NCBI RefSeq assembly: GCF_014773395.1
Contig: NZ_JACXAF010000002.1
Span: forward strand, 1-41,346
Direction of reading: 5' to 3'
Origin: Neiella litorisoli
GTDB lineage: Bacteria > Pseudomonadota > Gammaproteobacteria > Enterobacterales > Neiellaceae
DNA length: 41,346 bases
Below the pieces are notes generated by a model. It did not search any database. It had not been told where the DNA came from and was given only the letters and a program-made list of their open reading frames with translations. The position numbers and the translations under genes were made by a program. Of the stretch, positions 1 through 7,637 are shown piece by piece; the first letter of the stretch is position 1; each line of letters starts with the position of its first letter.

Positions 1-294
1 GCCCAAGGTCACTCATTCAGGTTCTTCAATGCCGGAAAAGAATGTTCGGTAGGGAAACAGCTGCGCCTATTGACAGCGGGAATCATATCAACGCTTAGTA
101 GGAATACCGAGTCCGTACTATCCAGATAGGGGGGACTGTATACCTATTTTGATAATGGGGATGTTTTCGGAGAGTGTTCGCCTATGTCCTTTAGGCTTGG
201 CATCAGCAGAATGCACTAACCGATTGATTCCCTTCGTGTGGTTCACTATATCCTGTTGGCCGCTAAAAATCAGTGACAAAACCGACAACAGGCT
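1..294. other. Intergenic or end of unseen neighbour; no gene recognised
   Basis: No reading frame of useful length and no clear terminator, promoter or repeat was recognised in these bases. They lie downstream of the leftward DUF1275 gene and may include the end of a gene outside the window. Confidence 0.4.
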
Positions 295-954
295 CTAACT
301 GTGATGCTTGGCGTAAACACGGTATGTGATGGCCATTAACAGGCAGATGATCGCGGGAACCAGTAGCGCGCTAAACTCGTATTTGGCGTGCAGGATGGCG
401 CCGAATGTTGCGCCTAACACAAACCCGACAATGATAAAGATGAACAGTTTTGCTTTTCGTTGATCAAGTGCTTCACCTCTGAAAATAGCGCCGAGCATGA
501 TGCCAAGATCGGTAAAAATACCGGTGACATGGGTGGTTCGGATAATGGCGCCGCTATATGTAGTCGCCATTGCGTTTTGCAGGCCGCAAGCGGCAGAAGC
601 AAGGAAATGACCAAAGAACGAGCCCGATATGAGTAGCCATGACGAAACCGCCAATAATAAAAATTCAATAAATAGCGCGGTGTCGTAGTGTCTGCCAAGC
701 TTTAAAGTTGAACCGTGGAGCAAAAATCCAGCAATTGAGGCGCCGCCAACAAAAGCAAACAGAATGCCGATGAGGTGCACTATTTTTTGCAATGAGAGGC
801 TGAGTAATTCGGTGCCAAGTAGCGTTGCTGTGCCTGACAAATGAGAGACCGATTGGTGTTCAAAACCGAGTAAACCAATCGCATTGACACACCCTGCGAT
901 TAAAGCGAGAACGAATGCGCCCAGTTCAACCCATTTAGGCAGTTGAGATAGCAA
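295..954 (-). CDS. DUF1275 (YoaK-type) integral membrane protein
   Basis: A 219-residue, very hydrophobic protein with about six membrane segments. The N-terminal stretch with AGCVNAIGLLGF and HQSVSHLSGT matches the start of DUF1275/YoaK proteins, which usually have this length. Its biochemical role is not established; a transport or membrane function is inferred only from topology. The start is a TTG at 954: a stop codon lies two codons upstream and no ATG suits the N terminus, while GGAG sits about 10 bases before the TTG. It is transcribed leftward, like the next gene, and has no evident link to nitrogen fixation. The family call is good; the function is unknown. Confidence 0.82.
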   Translation of the reverse strand: MLSQLPKWVELGAFVLALIAGCVNAIGLLGFEHQSVSHLSGTATLLGTELLSLSLQKIVHLIGILFAFVGGASIAGFLLHGSTLKLGRHYDTALFIEFLLLAVSSWLLISGSFFGHFLASAACGLQNAMATTYSGAIIRTTHVTGIFTDLGIMLGAIFRGEALDQRKAKLFIFIIVGFVLGATFGAILHAKYEFSALLVPAIICLLMAITYRVYAKHHS

Positions 955-1000
955 GAGTTAAACACTCCGCATGGGCTGGGTTGTCTGCTTGAGTGGCACC

Positions 1001-1582
1001 TTATTCATCTTCAAATTCGGCCAAGTGGTCGATTTTCAAATGCTCTGGGATCTCGATCTTGTCGTCTTCTTTCTTCTTGCGCTTTTGTTCTTTTTCCGCG
1101 GCGATTTTCGCCATGGCGTCTTGCAAGGTTACTTCGCTGGCAAAGGCTGTGGCGTCGTACTCCTCGCCCACGGCAATGATCATCAGCTCGCCGTCAATCA
1201 TATTTCCGGCAAACACATAGTTTTCATTAAGTTCGGCAGGCCAGTAACCGTCAGGATCTTTTTTGTCCGACGGGCTGATGCCGCAGTAGCCAGTGAAGCT
1301 GGCATCGACAAACACTGGAACATCGCCGCGAAATGATTCTTGCAAGTTGATGACGGCGCCTTTGACGCCTTCATAGTGATCGGGCAGACGATAGAGCCGA
1401 GTGACTGAACCGACAAAAACATAATCGGACAACGAAATGGCTTTCATCATTGCTTCTTTGCGGGGCAATAGTTCGGCATTGGTTTGGCAAGCAACGACTT
1501 GCGTACTAGCAAGGGTCAGCAATGTGGCACTAAGCAATGCAACAGTACGCAAGGTGAAAAAGGTGCCAAAGATTCTTTTCAT
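1001..1582 (-). CDS. Secreted protein of unknown function
   Basis: 193 residues from the ATG at 1582. The N terminus is a signal peptide: MKR, a hydrophobic run, then a cleavage region near AST-QVVA and a following Cys. The mature part has scattered acidic residues and ends in a very charged tail (EKEQKRKKKEDD, then FEDE). The reading frame stays open upstream to 1747, but that extension lies in repeat DNA (1633-1753) and would bury the signal peptide, so 1582 is preferred. No catalytic motif is visible, so no function is proposed. The gene lies between nifF and the DUF1275 gene and is probably unrelated to nif. Confidence 0.65.
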   Translation of the reverse strand: MKRIFGTFFTLRTVALLSATLLTLASTQVVACQTNAELLPRKEAMMKAISLSDYVFVGSVTRLYRLPDHYEGVKGAVINLQESFRGDVPVFVDASFTGYCGISPSDKKDPDGYWPAELNENYVFAGNMIDGELMIIAVGEEYDATAFASEVTLQDAMAKIAAEKEQKRKKKEDDKIEIPEHLKIDHLAEFEDE

Positions 1583-1632
1583 GGAAATTCGATAACAACG
1601 GCTGCGATGGTTGGTTGGCATATTAACCAGAA

Positions 1633-1680
1633 TTTTTATACCAATCCATGAGTTGAATCCATATGCCGTTGGTATAAAAA
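1633..1680. repeat. Inverted repeat, 12-bp arms
   Basis: TTTTTATACCAA (1633-1644) is matched exactly by TTGGTATAAAAA (1669-1680) with 24 bases between. It lies upstream of the secreted-protein gene and downstream of nifF. It could be a bidirectional terminator or a dispersed repeat; neither role is shown. Confidence 0.5.
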
Positions 1681-1708
1681 CGCTCAACCATAGCCTTGGC
1701 GCCATGGT

Positions 1709-1753
1709 CGAGCGGTAGAAGGTTGAGCGATAGAACGTTGCGCACAAGAACGT
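1709..1753. repeat. Three imperfect 15-bp tandem units
   Basis: The units are CGAGCGGTAGAAGGT, TGAGCGATAGAACGT and TGCGCACAAGAACGT. They are head to tail in the gap between nifF and the secreted-protein gene, with a weaker fourth unit possible to 1768. No function is apparent. Confidence 0.5.
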
Positions 1754-1777
1754 TAAGCAGTAAGGGGGGATGTTGTT

Positions 1778-1799
1778 ATTTGGCGATTAAACGCCAAAT
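1778..1799 (-). terminator. Hairpin at the nifF stop codon (weak terminator candidate)
   Basis: ATTTGGCG pairs perfectly with CGCCAAAT around a six-base loop that includes the nifF stop codon. On the nifF strand it is followed by AACAAC rather than a T-run, so it may protect the transcript end rather than terminate transcription. Confidence 0.35.
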
Positions 1800-2323
1800 G
1801 CTGCTTTAACGTCAGTCAACCAAGCTTCGATGCGTTCGGCGTGTTGGTCGCTCTGGTTGTCATTGTCCAGTACCAAGCCAACAAACTCATCTTCGTCTAG
1901 TGCTTGAGATGAATTAAAGGTGTAACCCTCAGCAGGCCAGCTTCCGACCATTTCGGCGCCGCATTCGGCAACGGCATCGTAAAGTTCGCCAAGACCATCA
2001 ACAAACTCGTCAGGATAATTGACCTGATCGCCTAGGCCGTACAAAGCAACTTTTTTGTCGGCCAAGTCCATCTCATCAAAGTTGGGCATAAATTCTTCCC
2101 AGCTTTCAGCCTGACACTCAGAAGACAGCCCCGGCAGCTGGCCTTCACCCAATGTTGGGGTGCCTAAGATCAGAAAGTCGTAACCCATCAATGTGTCGGC
2201 ATCAACGCGGTTAATGTTCAATGGTTTATCAGCGAGGTCATCACCTAATGCTTTGTGCATCATTTTGGCAATTTTGCGCGTGGTTCCGGTATCGGTTCCG
2301 AAAAATATTCCAATTGCGGCCAT
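1787..2323 (-). CDS. nifF: Flavodoxin, electron donor to nitrogenase
   Basis: 178 residues, typical of long-chain flavodoxins. The FMN phosphate loop is at residues 9-15 (GTDTGTT). The inserted loop of the long-chain class is present, and the protein is strongly acidic, as expected of an electron carrier. In nif systems this protein passes electrons to the NifH iron protein in the cytoplasm. Its own -24/-12 promoter and NifA site lie upstream (2426-2441 and 2524-2539), which supports nifF over a housekeeping flavodoxin. An AAGGAG site precedes the ATG at 2323. It lies just beyond the rnf operon, whose complex supplies low-potential electrons for the same purpose. The family call is certain and the nifF assignment very likely. 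Confidence 0.92.
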   Translation of the reverse strand: MAAIGIFFGTDTGTTRKIAKMMHKALGDDLADKPLNINRVDADTLMGYDFLILGTPTLGEGQLPGLSSECQAESWEEFMPNFDEMDLADKKVALYGLGDQVNYPDEFVDGLGELYDAVAECGAEMVGSWPAEGYTFNSSQALDEDEFVGLVLDNDNQSDQHAERIEAWLTDVKAAFGV

Positions 2324-2348
2324 GGTTGCTACTCCTTGTTTGGGATGA

Positions 2349-2375
2349 TTGACGACGGGGGTGAGGTGTCGTCAA
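2349..2375 (-). other. Hairpin in the nifF 5' untranslated leader
   Basis: TTGACGAC (2349-2356) pairs with GTCGTCAA (2368-2375) around an 11-base loop. It lies between the predicted transcription start (near 2415) and the nifF ribosome site. It could affect message stability or initiation. Confidence 0.45.
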
Positions 2376-2425
2376 TGTCCCTGCTGGTTAGTTCGGTTTC
2401 ATGAAAAGAGAGATACAAGGGAGTT

Positions 2426-2441
2426 TGCAATTGCTTTGCCA
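2426..2441 (-). promoter_or_regulatory. Sigma-54 (-24/-12) promoter of nifF
   Basis: On the minus strand the sequence is TGGCAAAGCAATTGCA. It has the invariant GG and GC exactly 10 bases apart and agrees with the consensus at TGGCA and TTGCA. It is the best match among the five candidates in this window. The predicted leader to nifF is about 90 bases. Confidence 0.8.
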
Positions 2442-2523
2442 CATAAGGTGGTTTTCTAACGTATTGATTTTTATATCTTATGTCAGTTTCGGCTTTGTCG
2501 TTATTACAGTGCTATCACGGCAT

Positions 2524-2539
2524 TGTTGTAAATCCGACA
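2524..2539. promoter_or_regulatory. NifA upstream activator sequence for nifF
   Basis: TGTTGTAAATCCGACA fits TGT-N10-ACA. It lies about 90 bases upstream of the nifF -24 element, a normal distance for NifA acting on sigma-54 polymerase. Confidence 0.7.
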
Positions 2540-2667
2540 ATCACCGTTCCTACCGAGTTAACTTGCTGAACAAAAACAACTAACCACTTAATTCGAACTA
2601 CCGATAACAGCAGAACGACTATAATCGAGCAGGTTGATGATGTTTTTACAATCAAAGGGAGATTGTG

Positions 2668-2826
2668 ATGAGTAAAGTGTTATTGGTGATCTTGGCTATT
2701 TTGTTACCGCCTGTCGCGGTGTTTTTGCAAGATGGCGTGGGCAAACATTTAATAATCAATATTGTGTTGTGTATTCTCGGATTTATCCCAGGAGTGATTC
2801 ACGCCCTTTGGTTGATTCTGAAATAA
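2668..2826 (+). CDS. YqaE/PMP3 family small membrane protein
   Basis: A 52-residue peptide, MSKVLLVILAILLPPVAVFL and onward, with two hydrophobic segments. It carries the PMP3/UPF0057 hallmarks: LLPPVAVFLQDG after the first helix, then ILGFIPGVIHALWLIL. The family is linked to membrane potential and stress in yeast and plants; the bacterial role is unclear. AAGGGAGA lies 6-13 bases before the ATG. The gene points rightward toward the end of rnfH and is separated from it by a hairpin. It sits between the nifF control region and the rnf operon, so a tie to energised membranes is possible but not shown. The length is normal for the family. Confidence 0.85.
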   Translation: MSKVLLVILAILLPPVAVFLQDGVGKHLIINIVLCILGFIPGVIHALWLILK

Positions 2827-2835
2827 TCCGCTGCC

Positions 2836-2868
2836 AGCAATCCGCAGTGCGTTGATCTGTGGATTGCT
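2836..2868. terminator. Hairpin between convergent yqaE-like gene and rnfH
   Basis: AGCAATCCGCAG pairs with CTGTGGATTGCT (12 bp with one G-U) around a nine-base loop. No T-run follows on either strand, so it is only a candidate bidirectional terminator or 3'-end protector. Confidence 0.45.
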
Positions 2869-2883
2869 AGCTAGCGCCTGTGA

Positions 2884-3144
2884 TTAGTCATCGTCATCGT
2901 CGTCGTCATCGGCCACCCAAGTTGTGGGTCGATAGATTTCCACTCGGTCGCCTTCAACTAGAGCGGCGTCAAGCGTGACCAATTTGCCAAACACCCCGAC
3001 TTTCTGTTGTTCAATTTGAATATTGGGGCACAGCTCCAGAATGCCCGACTGATTGATCGCCGTCATCGCGGTGGCGCCATCTGGTACGTCTAACTCCATC
3101 CACAATTGTTGCTCAGGTTCGGCATAGGCAATACTCACGCGCAT
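2884..3144 (-). CDS. rnfH: RnfH, ubiquitin-like rnf operon protein
   Basis: 86 residues of the RnfH family (small beta-grasp fold; role within Rnf undefined). Family features include the opening IAYAEPEQQLWMELDVPDGAT, the central GVFGKLV and RVEIYRP. It overlaps the end of rnfE by 10 bases and has its own AAGGAGAG site, so it is the last gene of the rnfABCDGEH operon. The C terminus is odd: after WVA it ends in eight consecutive aspartates encoded by GAC/GAT codons, where relatives usually have a mixed tail. Such a triplet run can change length by slippage. Confidence 0.9.
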   Translation of the reverse strand: MRVSIAYAEPEQQLWMELDVPDGATAMTAINQSGILELCPNIQIEQQKVGVFGKLVTLDAALVEGDRVEIYRPTTWVADDDDDDDD

Positions 3145-3809
3145 GATTGCTCTCCTTGTATCCGCAGTTGACGGCTTTGTAACCAGGTTTGCAATAAACG
3201 CTGAGCCATCAGCATAAAGCCCAGTACCAAAAATCCGCCCGGCGGTAAGATCATCAACAGTAAGCCGCGGTAGTCCGGAATAATGGTGAGTTCGAGAAAT
3301 TCAAAACTGGAGCCCAGCAGCAAGCTGGCATCGGCGAACAAAGTGCCGCTGCCCAGTACTTCGCGAAAACCGCCTAGTACTACCAGTACCCAAGTAAAAC
3401 CTAGCCCCATCGCCACACCATCGGCAATTGCTGGCACCGGCGCCTGCTTGCTGGCGAACGATTCAACTCGGCCCAGAATGGCACAGTTGGTGACAATCAA
3501 TGGAATGAACAAACCTAGTACTTTATGCAACGAGTGCATCCAAGCATTGAGCAATAAATCAGTTAACGTCACCAAGGTCGCAATCATTAAAATGTTAATC
3601 GGGATGCGAACCGCACGGCTAATTGCTGGCTGAAAGACTGAAGCTAGTAAGTTGGCGCATACCATCACGGCAAGCGTTGCTAAACCAAGCCCCAAGCCAT
3701 TCGTTGCAGAGGAAGTCACTGCGAGCAAAGGGCACAATGCCAAGCATTGGCTAAGCACCACATTGTTGCGCCACAGGCCTTCGGCAAATATTGAGCGATA
3801 GTCGGTCAT
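3135..3809 (-). CDS. rnfE: Rnf complex membrane subunit RnfE
   Basis: 224 residues with about six membrane helices. It is the RnfE/NqrD-type subunit, homologous to RnfA, that forms part of the membrane core of the ion-pumping ferredoxin:NAD oxidoreductase. Diagnostic segments are WRNNVVLSQCLALCPLLAVT near the N terminus and NCAILGRVESFA mid-protein; the Cys residues in the paired helices bind the intramembrane iron-sulfur centre. The start at 3809 has AAGGAG upstream and overlaps the rnfG stop by four bases, which implies translational coupling. The C-terminal cytoplasmic tail is slightly extended and basic. Confidence 0.94.
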   Translation of the reverse strand: MTDYRSIFAEGLWRNNVVLSQCLALCPLLAVTSSATNGLGLGLATLAVMVCANLLASVFQPAISRAVRIPINILMIATLVTLTDLLLNAWMHSLHKVLGLFIPLIVTNCAILGRVESFASKQAPVPAIADGVAMGLGFTWVLVVLGGFREVLGSGTLFADASLLLGSSFEFLELTIIPDYRGLLLMILPPGGFLVLGFMLMAQRLLQTWLQSRQLRIQGEQSCA

Positions 3810-4465
3810 GATGATGCTCCTTGTTCAGCGGCTGATAATTGCTCGGTGGCTTGTTGATTGGCGACTGATTCCATATCGCGCAGGGTTTGGTGCACCTGAC
3901 GAACAACCGCTCGCGGGGTAATGGTGGCGCCACTGAATTGGTCAAATTGGCCGCCGTCTTTTTTTACCTGCCATTTGTCATCGCCAGTGTTGGCTAACGA
4001 CAAGCCATCAAAACTGGTGATCCATTTGTGTTTCGACACCTCAATCTTGTCACCTAAGCCCGGCGTTTCAGCATGACTTAACACTCGTACGCCAATGATT
4101 TGCAAGCGCTCATCCAAGCCAATCATCAATTTGATTGGACCGGCGTAGCCGTCAGCCTCGGTTTCTACTACGTAACCGGCTGATACGCCGTTATCAAATG
4201 CGGTAAAAAGTTGGTAGGTGCGGCCATCCAAACGAAACGACTTCGCGGTGGCGAGAATATTGTTGCTGTAGCGCTCACTTGGCATCACCAATGCCAATGC
4301 CATCTGCTGATCTTCTTGCTGGCGCATGGCAATGGCGGGCGCAGTCAGTTGGCTGACTAACAGCAACAAGCCGGTAGCAATGGCTGTTGCCGCTGCCAAT
4401 GATGATGCCTGATAGCTGGTGTTATCGCGGATCCGGTCGAGTTGTTTTTGAATACAAGGAAGCAT
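3806..4465 (-). CDS. rnfG: Rnf complex FMN-binding subunit RnfG
   Basis: 219 residues: one N-terminal membrane helix (about 25-45) and a periplasmic FMN-binding domain. Near the C terminus the flavinylation motif SGATIT supplies the Thr that carries covalent FMN. Other family marks are GLGDKIE and GGQFDQFSGAT. RnfG passes electrons across the membrane face within Rnf. AGGAG lies ahead of the ATG at 4465, nine bases after rnfD ends; the stop overlaps rnfE. Length is normal. Confidence 0.94.
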   Translation of the reverse strand: MLPCIQKQLDRIRDNTSYQASSLAAATAIATGLLLLVSQLTAPAIAMRQQEDQQMALALVMPSERYSNNILATAKSFRLDGRTYQLFTAFDNGVSAGYVVETEADGYAGPIKLMIGLDERLQIIGVRVLSHAETPGLGDKIEVSKHKWITSFDGLSLANTGDDKWQVKKDGGQFDQFSGATITPRAVVRQVHQTLRDMESVANQQATEQLSAAEQGASS

Positions 4466-4474
4466 ACGAATCTC

Positions 4475-5488
4475 CTACAGCGGAAAGCGTTTGGCTTGAC
4501 CGAAGACCGTCGGCCGCAGGTAGTGGTCAATCACAGGCGTTGTGGCATTCATGATTAACACGGCAAATGCCACCCCTTCGGGGTAACTACCAAAGCTGCG
4601 GATCAGCCAGATCAGCAGACCACAACCGGCGCCAAACAATAATTGGCCTTTGGCACTGGTGGGCGAGGTGACCATATCGGTGGCAATAAAGAATGCTGCC
4701 AGCATGGCACCACCGCTGAGTACATGGCTGGTGGCTGAGCCAAAGCTCTCTGGCGCAATGAGGTGACTGATGGCAGCTGGAATGGCTAAACCAAGCAGTA
4801 AAGCAACCGGTATGCGCCAATGGATGATGCCGCGCCACAGCAGGAACAAGCCGCCAAGTAGAATCAGCAAGGCGCTGGTTTCGCCTAAGCTACCGGCATG
4901 CTGGCCCAAGCTCAGCTCGGTGAAAGACGGCAATGATTGACTGACATCACCCGCCAACTGGCTCAACGGTGTAGCGGCACTGATACCGTCAATGTTGATG
5001 TTTAACCAATGATTGTTCATTGCTAGGCCACCATCGGTCATGGTTGGCGGAGTCGGTTGCTGCCAGTTGGTGAGCTCGACAGGAAAGCAAATTAATAGCA
5101 TCACCCGCCCGAGCATGGCGGGGTTGAATGGGTTTTGACCGAGGCCGCCGAACACTGTCTTACCGACGATAATGGCAAAGAACACGCCGCTTAAGGCAAT
5201 CCACCAAGGTGTTGATGGCGGTAAGCTCAAGCCTAGCAGCAGGCCGGTGAGCAGTGCTGACCCGTCCATCGCGCTGTGGCTAGAGCGGCCAAGCAGTTTT
5301 AAGCCAAGGTACTCAAACACCATGGCGCCGCAGCAACAGGTCAGCAGCACGATGAGGGCATTAATGCCAAACAGATAGACACCAAACAAGCTCGCTGGCA
5401 GCAAGGCGGCGATCACTAAATACATCAGATCGGTGGTCGAGGTGCCACCGTGGGTGTGAGGGCCGGCAACCGGCGTAAACTGAACCAT
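4475..5488 (-). CDS. rnfD: Rnf complex membrane subunit RnfD
   Basis: 337 residues with about nine membrane helices, the RnfD/NqrB-type subunit that also carries covalent FMN. Visible marks are the N-terminal GPHTHGG, the GGLGQNPFNPAMLGRV segment, the SAATPL sequence around the flavinylated Thr, and FFIATDMVTSPTS late in the protein. In Rnf it belongs to the ion-translocating core. A GGAGG site precedes the ATG at 5488. It lies 13 bases after rnfC and 9 before rnfG. Confidence 0.94.
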   Translation of the reverse strand: MVQFTPVAGPHTHGGTSTTDLMYLVIAALLPASLFGVYLFGINALIVLLTCCCGAMVFEYLGLKLLGRSSHSAMDGSALLTGLLLGLSLPPSTPWWIALSGVFFAIIVGKTVFGGLGQNPFNPAMLGRVMLLICFPVELTNWQQPTPPTMTDGGLAMNNHWLNINIDGISAATPLSQLAGDVSQSLPSFTELSLGQHAGSLGETSALLILLGGLFLLWRGIIHWRIPVALLLGLAIPAAISHLIAPESFGSATSHVLSGGAMLAAFFIATDMVTSPTSAKGQLLFGAGCGLLIWLIRSFGSYPEGVAFAVLIMNATTPVIDHYLRPTVFGQAKRFPL

Positions 5489-5501
5489 GATCTGCCTCCG
5501 C

Positions 5502-7010
5502 TTAACTACTAGAAGTGTTGTTACTGGTGTTGCGTTGCGTGCGAGTGCTGGTGCGAGCGGTGCGCTTACGCGGCTTGCGGGCCGCCTTGGCAGCTTTGGC
5601 TGCTTTCTTGGCTTCTGCTTCGCGGTGCAAACGGGCTTGTCGCGCTTCGGTCAATTGGCGCGCCTGCGCCGACTTGCGCTCCATTGTTCTTGCTGCATTG
5701 AGCGAACTGCGGGCATGCTGGAAGTACTGCACCAGTGGAATTCGTGATGGGCAAACATACGAGCACGCACCGCACAGCAAACAGTGGTCAAGACCAAAAT
5801 GGCGGGCGCCATCAAGATCGGAAATGCGACTGTGAGCTGCCATTTGAAATGGCATCAAGCTCATCGGGCAGGCATTAACGCAACGTCCGCAGCGCACACA
5901 ATCGTGGCTTTGCTCGGCGCGGATCTCGTCTTTGCTCAGTGCCAGAATGCCGCCGATGCTTTTATCAATCGGCACAAACGGCGAGGGCAGGACTTGTCCC
6001 ATCATCGGCCCGCCAGCAATGAGTCGGCCGGCTTCCATTTTCAAGCCACCGCATTTGGCAATCACGTCAGATACCAGCGTCCCCATCGCAACATTAATGT
6101 TGGCCGGTTGCTCCAGCGCGCCGCCAGAAACCGTCATAATGCGCCGAATTAATGGTCGCTGATAACGCACCGCTTCATACACAGCCTGAGCGGTGGCAAC
6201 GTTATGAACCAAAATACCGATTTCAGTACTGAGCTGACCTGGAGCCACCGTCTGGTTAGTGACCGCTTTGATCAAGTGGCGCTCGGAGCCCATGGGGTAA
6301 AGGCTTGGCACTACTTGTACTGAAAGCTGAGGCCGATCAGATATCGCTGAGCGCATGGCATCGATACTGGCAGGCTTGTTGTCTTCAATGGCGATAATGC
6401 CTTGGCTGCAGCCAATAGCGCGCACCATCAAGGCGGCGCCAGCGGCAACTTCAGCCGCGCGTTCGCGCATCAGTCGGTCATCACAGGTTAGGTAGGGCTC
6501 ACACTCGCCACCATTGAGTAGCAGGGTATGAACCTGTTTTTGGCGTGCAAATCGCAGTTTCATCCCGCTCGGAAAACCTGCGCCACCAAGGCCTACAATG
6601 CCAGCGTCTAGTACCCGCTGGATGATTTCCTCGGGAGATAATTTGCTGGTGTCACAGGGCACATGGGGGATCCCCCAATTGGGATCGCCGTTACCTCGGA
6701 TCACCAAGGTGTTCACTTTTAGCCCAGATGGATGCGCCGATACATGCGGCCCGATGGCGTCGACCACACCATTGATGGGCGCATGCAGCGGCACGCACAT
6801 ATCGTTGGGGCCGGTCGCTATCAGTTGTCCTTTGACGATGGTATCGCCGACATTGACATGGCTGCGCAACACCACGCCATTGCGTTGTTGCAAGCTGAGA
6901 TAGACTCGCTGTGGTTCATCGCTGTTAATAGTGGCTTCGTTGGCCGTCAGTTCTTTGTGGCCCGTTGGGTGAATGCCACCATGAAACGGCTTACGTTTTA
7001 AAGCAAGCAT
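5502..7010 (-). CDS. rnfC: Rnf complex subunit RnfC (NADH/FMN, two 4Fe-4S clusters)
   Basis: 502 residues from the ATG at 7010, which follows GGGAG by about eight bases and begins the family sequence MLALKRKPFHGGIHP. The frame stays open to 7211, but that extension overlaps rnfB and is unlike RnfC. Domains in order: a biotinyl-lipoyl-like N-terminal part, a Rossmann-like FMN/NADH domain with GGAGFPSGMK and GGECEPY, an SLBB region, then two 4Fe-4S motifs, CVRCGRCVNACP and CLLCGACSYVCP. The C terminus is a Lys/Ala/Arg-rich tail of about 80 residues, shorter than in long enterobacterial RsxC. It is the soluble electron entry or exit module of Rnf. Confidence 0.94.
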   Translation of the reverse strand: MLALKRKPFHGGIHPTGHKELTANEATINSDEPQRVYLSLQQRNGVVLRSHVNVGDTIVKGQLIATGPNDMCVPLHAPINGVVDAIGPHVSAHPSGLKVNTLVIRGNGDPNWGIPHVPCDTSKLSPEEIIQRVLDAGIVGLGGAGFPSGMKLRFARQKQVHTLLLNGGECEPYLTCDDRLMRERAAEVAAGAALMVRAIGCSQGIIAIEDNKPASIDAMRSAISDRPQLSVQVVPSLYPMGSERHLIKAVTNQTVAPGQLSTEIGILVHNVATAQAVYEAVRYQRPLIRRIMTVSGGALEQPANINVAMGTLVSDVIAKCGGLKMEAGRLIAGGPMMGQVLPSPFVPIDKSIGGILALSKDEIRAEQSHDCVRCGRCVNACPMSLMPFQMAAHSRISDLDGARHFGLDHCLLCGACSYVCPSRIPLVQYFQHARSSLNAARTMERKSAQARQLTEARQARLHREAEAKKAAKAAKAARKPRKRTARTSTRTQRNTSNNTSSS

Positions 7011-7095
7011 GATGCAACTCCCGGCTCGATGAGCGAGCCTGTGGAAAATACCAAGCGCAATGGCTTTCGGTGTTGGTTCATTAAGCGACTGTTCA

Positions 7096-7623
7096 TCAGG
7101 CCACCTTTGGTTTTGGCCATTGCCAGGTATGAAGCTCTGGCGCAACTGGGTCCATCGACAAACAGCCTTGAGGGCAGGCTTTTTCGCACAGTCGGCAACC
7201 GGTGCAAACATGACGGATCACCGTGTGCATTTGGCGGTTGGCGCCGACGATGGCGTCGAACGGACAGGCCTTAAAGCAGCGGGTACAACCCGAACACAAT
7301 GACTCGTCGATACGGGCAACCACAGGGATGTCTTCGCCGCCTTCAGTTAATGCCACGCCCAGTAGCGAAGAAATACTCTGAGCCAGCGAACGACCTCCCG
7401 GCGGGCAACAATCAGGCCCTAGTTTGCCTGCGACCATAGCCTCGGCAGCTTGCCGACAGCCTGGCTCACCGCATTGACCACACTGGCCGCCGGGCAGCAT
7501 GCCTTCGAGTTCATCAACGCGAGGATCGCCTTCGACTTTCAGTGCTTTTGACGCCCAACCTAACAAGCCCCCGAGTAAACCGCCGATGGCGGCCAATGCG
7601 ACGATGGAAATTAATGTCATCAT
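7096..7623 (-). CDS. rnfB: Rnf complex ferredoxin-like subunit RnfB
   Basis: 175 residues: one membrane anchor (about 5-24), then the RnfB-specific cluster motif with Cys48, Cys51, Cys56 and Cys72/73 (GGQCGQCGEPGC and DCCPPGG), then two 4Fe-4S motifs at Cys110/113/116/120 and Cys140/143/146/150. It is thought to exchange electrons with ferredoxin or flavodoxin. TAAGGAG precedes the first of two tandem ATGs at 7623. An 85-base gap separates its stop from rnfC. Confidence 0.94.
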   Translation of the reverse strand: MMTLISIVALAAIGGLLGGLLGWASKALKVEGDPRVDELEGMLPGGQCGQCGEPGCRQAAEAMVAGKLGPDCCPPGGRSLAQSISSLLGVALTEGGEDIPVVARIDESLCSGCTRCFKACPFDAIVGANRQMHTVIRHVCTGCRLCEKACPQGCLSMDPVAPELHTWQWPKPKVA

Positions 7624-7637
7624 TTTCGTTGTGCTCC

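Noticed and set aside
2401-2583. 60-residue plus-strand reading frame
   Set aside because: It covers the nifF -24/-12 promoter and activator site and has no family resemblance.
7011-7211. Longer RnfC from 7211
   Set aside because: The extension overlaps rnfB and lacks RnfC similarity; the ATG at 7010 begins the family N terminus after GGGAG.
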